The notes under the pieces were generated by a model. It saw only the letters and a program-made list of their open reading frames with translations, ran no database searches and was not told the origin of the DNA. Below, in pieces: positions 19,316 to 28,431 of a stretch of 64,000 bases of DNA; within the stretch, counting starts at the first letter, position 1, and every line of letters starts with the position of its first letter. The stretch spans positions 248,001-312,000 of the forward strand of contig NZ_JACHJI010000005.1 in NCBI RefSeq assembly GCF_014203535.1, read 5' to 3'. The position numbers and the translations under genes were made by a program. This DNA comes from Streptomyces griseomycini (GTDB lineage Bacteria; Actinomycetota; Actinomycetes; Streptomycetales; Streptomycetaceae).

Positions 19316-20293
19316 ATGCGCGCCAACCGGTTGGTCTCGCTGGTCCTGCTGCTGCGCCAGCGCGGTCGGCTGTCCGCGGCCACGCTGGCCCGCGAGCTGG
19401 AGGTGTCCACCCGCACCGTGCTGCGCGACGTGGAGGCGCTGTCCGCAGCCGGAGTCCCGGTCTACGCCGAACGCGGTCGGCACGGCGGGTTCGCGTTGTT
19501 GCCCGATTTCCGGACAGACCTCACCGGACTGAACCACGACGAGGCGCTCGCCCTGCTGGTCGCCGGATCACAGCGCGGCGCGCAGGTGTTCGGCCTCGGC
19601 TCGGCGCTCGCTTCGGCCATGCTCAAGGTGGTTGACGCGCTGCCCGAAAGCTACCGGGACACGGCGGCCGGCGTTGCCGAGCGATTGCTGGTCGATCCGG
19701 GGACCGACCTCCTCTCGCGCCGGCTGGTCACTGAGGAGGTACCCGACACCGTGGTGACCGAGGTCCGGCGCGCGGTGCTCGCCGGACACCGGCTGCGCAT
19801 CCACTACGCGGCTGTGGACCAGGCCCCGAAATGGCGCACGGTGGACCCGGTCGGTCTGGTCACCGTACGCGACCAGGGCTACCTGCTGGCCACGAGGTCC
19901 GGCGAGGACCGCACCTACCGGCTGTCCCGGGTACTGGCCGCCGAGGAACTCGACGAACCCGCACAGCGACCGGACCGGGTCGATCTGGACCGGGCCTGGC
20001 GGGAACGCAGTACGCGGTTTCGGACCGGCGGGGACCAAGTCGCCGTGCTGGTACGGGTGGACCCGGCGCGGCGGGAGGACCTGGTGAGCACCGCGCTGTC
20101 CGTCCGTGCCGAAGAAGCCGACCCGGACGGTTGGCTGCGGCTGGACGTGACCTTCCAGGACTCGAGGCACGCCGAATGGGCGCTGTGGCAGCTCGCCACG
20201 AGCGCGGAAGCCCTGACCCCGCAGTGGTTGCGCGACTCCCTGCGCGACCGCGCCGCCGCGATCGCCACCCGCTACGGAGCGTCATCCACCTGA
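19316..20293 (+). CDS. HTH-WYL (DeoR-like) transcriptional regulator
   Basis: A 325-residue regulator. An N-terminal HTH_11 domain (RLVSLVLLLRQRGRLSAATL and ELEVSTRTVLRDVEALSAAG) is followed by a WYL domain with RTVDPVGLVTVRDQGYLLAT and the TYRLSRVLAAEEL strand, and then the C-terminal WCX region. WYL proteins bind nucleic-acid or small ligands. ATG 19316 lies 6 nt after TAGGGT (19304-19309), a good -10 hexamer, so the message is probably leaderless. The likely target is the divergent RidA gene. Confidence 0.92.
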   Translation: MRANRLVSLVLLLRQRGRLSAATLARELEVSTRTVLRDVEALSAAGVPVYAERGRHGGFALLPDFRTDLTGLNHDEALALLVAGSQRGAQVFGLGSALASAMLKVVDALPESYRDTAAGVAERLLVDPGTDLLSRRLVTEEVPDTVVTEVRRAVLAGHRLRIHYAAVDQAPKWRTVDPVGLVTVRDQGYLLATRSGEDRTYRLSRVLAAEELDEPAQRPDRVDLDRAWRERSTRFRTGGDQVAVLVRVDPARREDLVSTALSVRAEEADPDGWLRLDVTFQDSRHAEWALWQLATSAEALTPQWLRDSLRDRAAAIATRYGASST

Positions 20294-20518
20294 CGGTGCC
20301 GGGCCCCTGCGGGGTCAACCGATCGGATGACCCGGGCATCGGCCGCTCGGCGCGCCGTGTCCAGCCGGTCCGCCGAGGGGACGGGGCCGGTTCCGGGCCC
20401 AGGATCGATGCCGGAGCAGGACGGCGGGAACCGGGGAGCACCGGACGCCCGAGCCTCCTCGACACACACCGGTGACCGGTGCCCCGGCCACCCTTCACAT
20501 CCTTGGGGATCGATTCTG

Positions 20519-21079
20519 ATGAAGCACGTCAAGAAGGCCTCGAAGCGCACCCGCGCCATCACCGGCGCCTCCCTCGCCGCGGCCGTCGCCCTGGGCGGCT
20601 TCGGCGCCTACTCGGCGAGCGCCTCGGACACCGCGCGGGCCGTCGCCGCCCCGGCCGCCAACGTCAAGGGCAACGCCACCACGACGACCACTCACCTGAC
20701 GATCGACGCCGCCGTGAAGGCCGCGCAGGCCGCGCTCGACGCCGCCGGGAAGGAGGGCCAGAAGGTCACCGTCGCCGTCGTCGACCGCAACGGCAACACG
20801 ATCGTCACCCTGCGCGGCGACGGTGCCGGCCCGCAGTCCCCCGAGTCGGCCGTGAAGAAGGCGTACACCGCCGTCGCCTGGAACGCGCCGACCTCCGAGC
20901 TGGTCAAGCGGCTGGACAACGCCCCGACGCTGAAGGACATCCCGGGCACCCTGTTCCTCGCGGGCGGTGCTCCCGTGACCGCGAAGAACGCCCCGATCGC
21001 GGGCATCGGCGTGGCCGGCGCGCCCTCCGGCGCCCTGGACGAGAAGTTCGCCCGGGCCGGTGTGGACGCCCTCGACTGA
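20519..21079 (+). CDS. Secreted GlcG/HbpS-family heme-binding-like protein
   Basis: A 186-residue protein with a Sec signal peptide (KKASKRTRAITGASLAAAVA, probable cleavage after SASA near residue 36) and a GlcG/HbpS domain: LTIDAAVKAAQAALDAAGKE, VTVAVVDRNGNTIVTLRGDG and PIAGIGVAGAPSGALDEKFA. In S. reticuli, HbpS is an extracellular heme-binding protein that modulates the SenS-SenR two-component system under redox stress. A histidine kinase/response regulator pair lies about 0.8 kb downstream on the other strand, which makes a similar link worth testing. A GGGG-rich leader lies about 10 nt before the ATG. Confidence 0.88.
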   Translation: MKHVKKASKRTRAITGASLAAAVALGGFGAYSASASDTARAVAAPAANVKGNATTTTTHLTIDAAVKAAQAALDAAGKEGQKVTVAVVDRNGNTIVTLRGDGAGPQSPESAVKKAYTAVAWNAPTSELVKRLDNAPTLKDIPGTLFLAGGAPVTAKNAPIAGIGVAGAPSGALDEKFARAGVDALD

Positions 21080-21329
21080 AACCCGCCCGTGAGCGTCCGG
21101 TGGCGCGAGGCCCCGCCCCGGCGCCACCGGCAGTCGTACCGGCGCCCGTCCCCGGACGGGCGCCTGTCACCTGGGAAGGCCGTCGTCGTGCCACTGCCCC
21201 GCGCCGTCAAGGCCGCGGTCACCCGGATGCGCGCGACCCGGCTCCACCTCGCCGCGGTCACCGCGGCCGGGACGTCCGGGACCCGACCGACCCTGGCCGG
21301 ACTGCCCCTGACGGGGGCGCCGACCGTCT

Positions 21330-21826
21330 CGACGTGGACGTCTCGCGGGACGGCCGCGAGGTCTACGTGACCGACCACGACTCCGTCGACGTCACCGTCG
21401 TCGACGCGCACACGCACGGAACCCGCCGCGTCGAGGTCGCCCCGTACGGCACCGAGGGCGGGTTCGGCTCCTGGCTGAAACCGCACTACGGGCCCGGTCG
21501 CCCCCTCCCGGGACGAGGGCCCGTCGCTGACCGTCCGCACGAAGGACGGCAAGGAGAAGGCGACCCCGCTGGAGGGCCCGCACGAACACGTCGCCGTCTC
21601 CGCGGACGAGCGCACCGCCCACGTCACCGGCGGCTTCACCCGCGACGGCTACGGGAACGGCATCAGCGTCGTCGACCTCGACAACGGCGGGGTCCGCCGA
21701 CTGGCCGCCGGTGAACGGCCGTTGGGCATCGCCGTTCTCCAGCAGGGCGGCGGGTCGCGCAGTGCGTGCACGCTGTTCCTCCTGCCCCGTCGCCGTGAGG
21801 AGCGGGACATCCTCATCCGTCCCTGA
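21330..21826 (+). pseudogene. YVTN beta-propeller protein remnant
   Basis: Two frames carry propeller blades. DVDVSRDGREVYVTDHDSVD and VTVVDAHTHGTRRVEVAPYG are in one frame. After a frameshift near 21500, LEGPHEHVAVSADERTAHVT, GISVVDLDNGGVRRLAAG and ERPLGIAVL run to a TGA at 21824. The N-terminal blades and any signal peptide are missing. Eroded secreted-lactonase or YVTN-type gene. Confidence 0.65.
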
Positions 21827-21915
21827 GCGGACGGGCCGGTTCGCCGTCGTTCAGGGCGCGGTCCCGGGACGGTCCGAACGGACGTCGTCGCTGTACGTCC
21901 TGGCGGCGCGCGGGG

Positions 21916-22578
21916 TCACGGGGTGCGCGGGGTCACCAGACCGGATTCGTAGGCGAGGACCACGAGCTGGGCGCGGTCGCGGGCGTGGAGCTTGGCCATG
22001 GCCCGGTTGATGTGGGTCTTGGCGGTCGACGGACTGATGACCAGGCGGTCGGCGATCCCGTCGTTGGACAGGCCCTGTGCGGCCAGGGCGACCGCCTCGC
22101 GTTCGCGGCTGGTCAGCTCCTCCAGCCCGCTGCCGGCACGGGAGAGGGGCGGCTGGGTGACGTACCGGTCGATGAGCTTGCGGGTGATCGCGGGCGCGAG
22201 CAGGGCGTCGCCGCGGGCGGCGACGCGTACGGAGTGCAGGAGGTCTTCCGGCACGATGTCCTTGACGAGGAAGCCGGCGGCGCCGGCGCGCAGCGCGTCG
22301 AAGACGTACTCGTCCAGCCCGTAGTTGGTCAGGATGACGACGTGCACACCGGCCAGGTCCGGGTCCGCGGCGATGCGCCGGGTCGCCTCGATGCCGTCCA
22401 TGACGGGCATCTGGACGTCGATGAGAGCGACGTCGGGCAGCTGCTCCTTGACGAGTGCCAGGGCCTCTTGGCCGTCGGCGGCCTCGGCCACCACCTCGAT
22501 GTCGTCCTCGAGGTCGAGCAGCGCGCGGAAGCCGCTGCGGATGAGCGGCTGGTCGTCGACCAGCAGGACACGGATCAC
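21916..22578 (-). CDS. NarL/LuxR-type response regulator
   Basis: A 220-residue two-component regulator. The receiver domain has the acidic pair D8-D9 (VLLVDDQPLIRSGF), phospho-acceptor D54 in ALIDVQMPVMDG, ILTN and the lysine in FLVKD. The C-terminal LuxR HTH reads LTSREREAVALAAQGLSNDG and then RLVISPSTAKTHINRAM. The GTG start overlaps the histidine kinase stop (GTGA), so the pair is coupled. The target is unknown; the HbpS-like protein across the intergenic remnant is one candidate partner. Confidence 0.95.
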   Translation of the reverse strand: MIRVLLVDDQPLIRSGFRALLDLEDDIEVVAEAADGQEALALVKEQLPDVALIDVQMPVMDGIEATRRIAADPDLAGVHVVILTNYGLDEYVFDALRAGAAGFLVKDIVPEDLLHSVRVAARGDALLAPAITRKLIDRYVTQPPLSRAGSGLEELTSREREAVALAAQGLSNDGIADRLVISPSTAKTHINRAMAKLHARDRAQLVVLAYESGLVTPRTP

Positions 22579-23702
22579 GGCGCTCCGTTCGTGGGGAGTT
22601 CGGCCTGGACGGTGAAGCCGCCCGCGTGGTGCGGTTCGGTGCGCAGCCGGCCGCCCAGGGCCGTGACGCGTTCGCGCATGCCGAGCAGTCCGAGGCCGGG
22701 CGTCGGCACGGGGCGCGGGGTGGCCTTTCCGTTGTCGTCGACGCGAAGGGCGAGGGCGTCCGGACGGTAGTCGATCAGCACCGAGGCGGTGGTGGCGGCG
22801 GCGTGCCGGGCCACGTTGGTGAGCGACTCCTGAACGATCCGGTAGGCGGTACGGCCCACTGCCGCCGGCACGGCGTACGGATGTCCCTCGACCGCCAGTG
22901 TCGTCTCCAGGCCGGTCGCCTGGAACCGTTTCACCAGGTCCGGGATGTGGTCGAGTCCGTGCGGCGGGGTGGTGTCGTCGTCGCGCAGAGCCTCGAGGGT
23001 CGCGCGCAGCTCCCGGCTCGCCTCCCGGCCGGCCTCCTGGATCGCCAGCAGGGCCTCCGGCACCTGCTCGCCCCGCCGCCGGGCCACGTGGACGGCGACC
23101 TCGGACTGCACCTTGATGACCGAGATCTGGTGGGTGAGCGAGTCGTGCAGCTCCCGCGCGATGCGCAGCCGTTCCTCGTCGGCCCGGCGTCGCGCGGTCT
23201 CCTCGCGGGTGCGCTCGGCTTCGTCCGCCCGCCGTTCGGCCTGCCGCACCGCCTCCCCGGCGGCGAACGCGGCGATCAGCCAGGCGAGCTCAAGGGTGTT
23301 CCGGGCCTGCGCCACGACCTCGCGCACGGCCCCGTCCCGGGAGACCAGGGCGGTGAGGTGGAGCACGGCCAGCAGGCCCAGGGAAGCCGCCAGCGCGACG
23401 GCGCGGTGCCCGGCGCGCACCGCGCCGTAGACCGCGACCAGGTAGGAGACGGCGAGCACCTCGAACCCGGCCGCCTGGTGGCCCACCGCGAACAGTCCGG
23501 TGACGGACAGGACCGCGAGCGGTGCCCGGCGTCGCGCGGCCAGCGCCAGCCCGCCGGCCGCCAGCAGCGCGGAGCCGAGCAGCTCGCGGTCCCCGGCCGG
23601 GTGCGGCCCGGACAGCCCCGTGCCCAGCAGCAGCGCCGCCACGCCCACGGCGATCGCCCAGTCGGTGACTCCGGCCGGGACAGCGAACCGTCCTTTGTCC
23701 AT
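22575..23702 (-). CDS. Sensor histidine kinase (NarL-partner type)
   Basis: A 375-residue membrane kinase. About five hydrophobic segments occupy residues 13-150 with almost no extracellular loop, followed by a coiled coil (ERRADEAERTREETARRRAD). The HisKA_3 box ARELHDSLTHQISVIKVQSE has phospho-His 186. The HATPase domain reads AYRIVQESLTNVARHAAA and TPGLGLLGMRERVTALGGRL. The short-loop sensor architecture suggests intramembrane or accessory-protein sensing, as for SenS/HbpS. ATG 23702 is 6 nt behind TACGGT, which suggests a leaderless message. Confidence 0.95.
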   Translation of the reverse strand: MDKGRFAVPAGVTDWAIAVGVAALLLGTGLSGPHPAGDRELLGSALLAAGGLALAARRRAPLAVLSVTGLFAVGHQAAGFEVLAVSYLVAVYGAVRAGHRAVALAASLGLLAVLHLTALVSRDGAVREVVAQARNTLELAWLIAAFAAGEAVRQAERRADEAERTREETARRRADEERLRIARELHDSLTHQISVIKVQSEVAVHVARRRGEQVPEALLAIQEAGREASRELRATLEALRDDDTTPPHGLDHIPDLVKRFQATGLETTLAVEGHPYAVPAAVGRTAYRIVQESLTNVARHAAATTASVLIDYRPDALALRVDDNGKATPRPVPTPGLGLLGMRERVTALGGRLRTEPHHAGGFTVQAELPTNGAP

Positions 23703-23932
23703 GGGTGCACCGTAGCCGGATGCGGTGGCGGACGAGTCCGGCTCCCGGACGAGTGATCGGCTACTGCGTGTGCGGTACCAGCGCGCCGTCTGCGGCGTCC
23801 GCGGTATCCGGGTGCCGCAGCGGCGGCAGCGGGAAGTGCCTGCGCCTGCCGGACGACCGGCCGGGGGTCCGGCTCGCATGCTCGAGGCACATCGGACCGC
23901 GCAATCAGCGACGGAGAAGAGAGGAGAGCGGC

Positions 23933-24307
23933 ATGAGCGCTTCAACAGCACTGGTGGCGGCCGCCGAGGGCGGGATCATCGGCGACGGGCGGACCGGCGC
24001 CAACCTGGCCCTCGGAGCAGGGCTGCTCGGGCTGGTCATCGGCTGGCTGGCCCTGGCCCGTGCCGACCGCCGGATCAACACCGGCAACGCGCGCACGGCA
24101 GGGACGGCGGCCGTCGCAGTGGGGACGGTCGGCACGGTCCTCGCGGTGCTGCACCTGGCCACCTCCAGCGGTGGTCCCGGCACCGGCAACGGGCTCGTCG
24201 GCGCCGTCGCGGCCGTCCCGCTGGGGCTGGGCGCGGTGCTCCTCGGCCGCCGGGCGCTGACCCGCTGCCACCGCGCCGACCGGCCCGCCGGTCGGATGCC
24301 CGTCTGA
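23933..24307 (+). CDS. Small multi-pass membrane protein (DUF6223-like)
   Basis: A 124-residue protein with about three hydrophobic segments: GANLALGAGLLGLVIGWLAL, GTAAVAVGTVGTVLAVLHLA and VGAVAAVPLGLGAVLLGRRA. These are separated by charged loops such as ARADRRINTGNART. GAGGAGAG lies 5 nt before ATG 23933. It resembles the Streptomyces DUF6223 family; the function is unknown. It is divergent from the histidine kinase gene. Confidence 0.75.
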   Translation: MSASTALVAAAEGGIIGDGRTGANLALGAGLLGLVIGWLALARADRRINTGNARTAGTAAVAVGTVGTVLAVLHLATSSGGPGTGNGLVGAVAAVPLGLGAVLLGRRALTRCHRADRPAGRMPV

Positions 24308-24767
24308 CCGCCACCGGGTCACGGCGTGCGTGCGGCCACCGCACGCCGGGTCCGGTAGGCGGTGCCGGGGGCCAGGACCGCGGCGCCCCGGATCGCCCGG
24401 GGACACCGGGAGGGTGAAGGCCGGGGCGAGGCAGCCGACCGGCCCGACGGCCGGGACGATCCGCCGGACGGGCCGGGCCCGCGGTGGCGGGCGCACGCGC
24501 CCGGCGGTTGTCGAGCCGTGCCCGGTCACCCGGGCGCCCCCTGTCACCTTGAGCGCTCGGTGCGGGATCCGGAGCACCGTCGCCGGGCCGCCGCCCGCAC
24601 CGTCGCCCGTCCGAGCGCCCTTCGCCGGTCGCGGCCCTGCCCCGTGCACTCGGCACTCCCGGCGGGCGGGCCCGCCGGCGCGGGGGAGCACCCGGCGCAC
24701 TCCGCGCACGGGACGGCCTGACGGGGGTGGCCGTCCCCTGCGCGACCGGGTCGCGGCGTGCGGTCGA
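24308..24767. other. Convergent intergenic region, no gene recognised
   Basis: 460 nt between two convergent genes. Open frames on both strands read as Arg/Pro/Gly-rich composition only. No hairpin with more than an 8-bp perfect stem was noticed. Confidence 0.5.
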
Positions 24768-27700
24768 TCAGCTCAGCGGTTCGACCCACACGTTGCGGTA
24801 GCGGACCTTGTTGCCGTGGTCCTGGAGCTTGATCGGTCCGGTGGCCGGGCCTTCGGCGATGCCACCGCCGGTCGGCCCGTCGATGACCACGTCGTCGTGG
24901 ACCGTCCTGCCGTTCCACACCACCGTGACCCGAGCCTTCTCGGTCACCTCTCCGGCACTGTCGTAGCGCGCGGCCCGGAAGACGATGTCGTACGACTGCC
25001 AGGTCCCGGGCGGCGACGACGCGTTGCTGTCGGCCGCCTTCTGGTTGTAGATGGCGCCGGCCTCGTTGTCGGCGAGGGCGGGCACTCCGTAGGAGTCGAG
25101 GATCTGTATCTCGTAGCGGTTCTGGAGGTAGACGCCGCTGTTGCCGCGGTCCTGGCCGGTGACGTCGTCGGGGAGCTCGGGGACCCGGAACTCGACGTGC
25201 AACCTGTGGTCGCCGAAGTTCCGCTTGGTGCGGATGTCCCCGCAGCACACCTCGACGGAGCCCCCTTCGGTCCGGGGCCATTCGACCGCGCGGCCGTCGG
25301 TGTGCTGCCACTGCGACAGGCTGCCGCCGTCGAACAGGTCGATGCGTTCTCCGGGACGGTTGAGGTGGATCATGTCGAGGTTGACATGGCCGTCGTCGCC
25401 GTCGTCGTACCGGTAGGCGATGGTGTTGACGCCCTTGCGCAACGTCAGCCTCTCGCTCCGCGTCGCCCAGGTGTCCCAGTCGGCGGTCGGCGGCAGCACC
25501 GTCTGGCGGACCTTGTCCCCGTTGACGTAGAGGCTGATCTTCTTGTCGCCGTGGAAGGGGTGCGGGCCGTTGGCGTAGCGCAGCCCCACGTCGTACGTGC
25601 CCTTCTTGGCGACGTCGACGCGGAAGGCGGTGGTGGCGCCGGGGGCGCCGTAGCGGTCGACGAAGCCGCCGCCGGAGTAGCCCTGGTGGTCCTTGTTGAT
25701 GCCGGCGCCGCCGCTGAGCTTGGCCTCCTCCGCCTCGTAGGCGGTGACGGGCGCCTCCTTGCCGGGGATCGAGTTGAGGGTGTACCAGGCCTCGGTGCTC
25801 CACAGGGTCTCGCCGTCGTCCGCGGCGAAGGGACGCGGGGAGCGGACGTGCACCACGCGGTCGGTCCTGAGCCCGGGGATGTCCAGCCGGACCTGCTTGC
25901 GGTCGTCCGAGACGACGGCGCGGGACACGGTCAGCGGCTCCTCGTCGATCTTCGGGCCGCCGTACTCGGGCGTGGGCGAGTAGCGCCACTGGCGGACCTG
26001 GTAGCTCTGGGCGATCCTCTCGACGGTCTCCTGGGAGAGGGGCCGGGTGTACTTGAGGACGAAGCCGTTGCGCGTGGCGCGCATCGAGTGGATGTCGAAG
26101 GCGTTGGTGCCGTTCGGGGTCAGCTTCTGGAGACCGAAGCGGAGCTTGCCCTCCTGGCCCCAGTTGCCGTCGGCGCCGAGGCCGCCTGCGTAGATCGCGC
26201 CGTCGGGACCGACGCTGATGCGGTTGACGCCCGCCTCCAGGCCCTGGGTGTGACGGAAGACGGCGCCCTGGTACTCGCCGTCGACCTTCTCCAGGCTCGC
26301 GCGCTGCAGTCCGCCGTAGGTGACGTCGCCGAAGAGCATCTGCCCGGCGAAGGGCCCCTTCTTCAACATGAGCGGTGTGCTGGGCGAGTTGGCGATCTCG
26401 TTCTGCGGCAGCCACAGGACCGGCTTGGTCACCGGACGGTCGTCGAAGGGGCCGGGCCGGAAGGAGACGTCCTCGCCCGTGCCGTCCCGGTACCGCGTGT
26501 AGTGGTTGAAGAAGCGGTCCCGCTTGATGTGCACCAGCTTCGAGGAGGGCAGCCAGCCGCCCTGGTTGTCGGTGACGAAGATGCCCTTGTCCGGGCCCCA
26601 CCCGATGCCGTTGGGAGTGCGCAGGCCTCCGGCGACGTAGGAGACCTTTCCGGTCGCCTTGTCGACCTTGATGGTCGTGCCGCGGCCGCCCTCGGCCGGC
26701 TGCGGGTCGGTCGTGGCGCCGCCGTAGTTGATGGAGACCGACAGGTTCAGGTAGAAGCTGCCCTTGTCGTAGAGCAGGCCGAAGGCGAACTCGTGGAAGT
26801 TGCCGCCGTAGGGCCAGGAGGCGATCTTCTTCTTCCCGTCGGCGACTTCGTCGCCGTCGTGGTCGTTCAGCTCGGTCAGCTGGTGCTTCTCCGAGACGTA
26901 CAGCTTGCCGTCGACGTACTTGATGCCCATGGGCTCCTTGAGCCCCGAGGCGACCTTCTTGACCGTGACCTTCTCCGGACCGGTGTCCCCGGTGACGTTG
27001 TCCAGGAGGTAGACCTCCCCGTCGGTGGTCTCGCTCTCTCCCCAGGTGGACACGGCCAGTCTGCCGTCCGGCAGCCAGTCCATGGCGGAGACCTTGGGTT
27101 CGAAACCGGCGGGACGCAGGTCGGTGAGGGTGTAGTTCGGATGCACGTCGGCCAGTGGCAGGCCGTCGCCCGGGCTGTCCTGGCCGCCGACGCACTCCTT
27201 GCGGCCGGGCGCGGTGACGCGCACGACTCCGGCGTCGGTGCTCAGCGCCGAGTTGGGCACGAGGGTGAAGTCCGCGGCGCCGGGTGGCTTCCACTGAAGG
27301 GTGAGCTGCTGACCGCCGCCCGCCTCGAAGTGCTCGATGCGCAGCGGGTGCGGACCGGCGGTCAGGTCGACGGTGCCGTCCTTGGGATCGGCGCCGTGCA
27401 GGCCGTCGTGGTCGATGACCTCCCGGTCACCGATGTGCAGGCGTGAGCCGTCGTCGCTGATCAGACGGAAGGCGTACGTACCGTCCTGCGGTACCTGGAG
27501 GTTCGCGATGACGTGGGAGACGAAGTTGCCGGCCATGCCGAAGTCCGCGTCCGTCGTCCAGTCGACGGTGGGCATCAGCTTGTCGATGTTGGGCGTCTGA
27601 CCGCCCTTCAGCTCGCAGATCTTCTTCAAGGGCACCTGCACGTCGAAGACGCGCAGGGTCACTCCGGGTTCCTGCGGCGGGACGTCCGCGGCGGTCCGGG

Positions 27701-27803
27701 CCGCCGACTGGGCGGCGGCGGGGGTCCAGCTTCCGACGACGACTGCGGCGAGTGCCAGCCCCGCAGCACGTCTGCGAAGCCGGCGAAGCGGCCGTTGACT
27801 CAC
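24768..27803 (-). CDS. Large secreted carbohydrate-active protein: PA14, sugar-dehydrogenase-like propeller, CBM and DUF1080
   Basis: A 1011-residue exported protein. Signal peptide at residues 1-32 (AAGLALAAVVVGSWTPAAAQ). PA14-like lectin domain at about 45-180 (DGTYAFRLISDDGSRLHIGD). Glucose/sorbosone-dehydrogenase-like (DUF7133-type) propeller at about 205-620 (GFEPKVSAMDWLPDGRLAVS, TPNGIGWGPDKGIFVTDNQG). CBM6/35-like domain at about 695-810 (YEAEEAKLSGGAG). C-terminal DUF1080/3-keto-disaccharide hydrolase-type jelly roll at about 820-1011 (NSGVYLQNRYEIQILDSYG). GTG 27803 follows AGGAGGAAGA. It probably binds and processes an oligosaccharide outside the cell; the chemistry and substrate are unknown. 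Confidence 0.9.
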   Translation of the reverse strand: MSQRPLRRLRRRAAGLALAAVVVGSWTPAAAQSAARTAADVPPQEPGVTLRVFDVQVPLKKICELKGGQTPNIDKLMPTVDWTTDADFGMAGNFVSHVIANLQVPQDGTYAFRLISDDGSRLHIGDREVIDHDGLHGADPKDGTVDLTAGPHPLRIEHFEAGGGQQLTLQWKPPGAADFTLVPNSALSTDAGVVRVTAPGRKECVGGQDSPGDGLPLADVHPNYTLTDLRPAGFEPKVSAMDWLPDGRLAVSTWGESETTDGEVYLLDNVTGDTGPEKVTVKKVASGLKEPMGIKYVDGKLYVSEKHQLTELNDHDGDEVADGKKKIASWPYGGNFHEFAFGLLYDKGSFYLNLSVSINYGGATTDPQPAEGGRGTTIKVDKATGKVSYVAGGLRTPNGIGWGPDKGIFVTDNQGGWLPSSKLVHIKRDRFFNHYTRYRDGTGEDVSFRPGPFDDRPVTKPVLWLPQNEIANSPSTPLMLKKGPFAGQMLFGDVTYGGLQRASLEKVDGEYQGAVFRHTQGLEAGVNRISVGPDGAIYAGGLGADGNWGQEGKLRFGLQKLTPNGTNAFDIHSMRATRNGFVLKYTRPLSQETVERIAQSYQVRQWRYSPTPEYGGPKIDEEPLTVSRAVVSDDRKQVRLDIPGLRTDRVVHVRSPRPFAADDGETLWSTEAWYTLNSIPGKEAPVTAYEAEEAKLSGGAGINKDHQGYSGGGFVDRYGAPGATTAFRVDVAKKGTYDVGLRYANGPHPFHGDKKISLYVNGDKVRQTVLPPTADWDTWATRSERLTLRKGVNTIAYRYDDGDDGHVNLDMIHLNRPGERIDLFDGGSLSQWQHTDGRAVEWPRTEGGSVEVCCGDIRTKRNFGDHRLHVEFRVPELPDDVTGQDRGNSGVYLQNRYEIQILDSYGVPALADNEAGAIYNQKAADSNASSPPGTWQSYDIVFRAARYDSAGEVTEKARVTVVWNGRTVHDDVVIDGPTGGGIAEGPATGPIKLQDHGNKVRYRNVWVEPLS

Positions 27804-28431
27804 TCTTCCTCCTGGCGCTCGGGGGCACGGACTGCGGACGCCTGGTCAGGGGTGAACGAGCCTTCGGCCTCGGACGAACGGCGAAGGCGGGTGTCCGCGG
27901 TCCAGCGATGGCGGGTTGCGCTGTGCATGGGGGAGTGGTTGCGACCAAGACGGTATGGACTTTCGCTCTCACCGTCCACATTTTGTCCTCGGAAAGTTGA
28001 AAGATCTGGCCTCTCGGAACCAAGTCGTCCCGGCGGCAACCGGGGTGGCCCCCCGACCCTGCGCGGCTCGGGGAGCCGCCGTCGCAGGTGGGAGTGGTGT
28101 GGTTCGGCCGCTGGGAGCATGTCTGGGGGAGCCGCCGTCGCAGGTGGGAGTGGTGTGGTTCGGCCGCTGGGAGCATGTCTGAGTGACCGTGTCCCCGCCG
28201 TACGGGATGGGCCGGGGGCTGCTGTCCGTCCCGTCGGTGTCGCTGCGCCGTGAGACCACCAAGGACGCGGAACTGCCCGTGCCGCGGCACGAGAAGGCGG
28301 TCCCGCTCCGCCGCGATCGCCCTCCCATCCCCGAACACCAGGAATTACACGGGGTGTTGTCGGTACCAAGCTCTATGGTTGACCTCTCGACCGCATAGGC
28401 GGCCGACGTGTACCAAGGGGAGATCACGCAC
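27804..28431. other. Divergent promoter region between two secreted propeller genes
   Basis: 628 nt with no gene recognised. It must hold the promoters of the two divergent secreted-protein genes and contains the 56-bp tandem duplication at 28071-28182. An A/T-rich island around 27985-28010 is the most promoter-like part for the leftward gene. Confidence 0.6.
28071..28182. repeat. 56-bp tandem direct repeat
   Basis: Two adjacent, essentially identical 56-bp units begin GGGAGCCGCCGTCGCAGGTG and end GGGAGCATGTCTG. They lie in the divergent intergenic region, and the plus-strand reading of the unit contains GGGAGTGGTGTGGTTCGG. It could be duplicated regulator sites or recent slippage/recombination. 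Confidence 0.9.

Noticed and set aside
24330..27446. 1038-codon open frame on the plus strand
   Set aside because: Mirror of the 1011-residue secreted protein. Its Val/Asp/Gly/Leu-rich antisense composition has no domain.
28071..28182. 56-bp duplication considered as a mobile-element end or attachment site
   Set aside because: The copies are adjacent direct repeats with no integrase, transposase or tRNA nearby.
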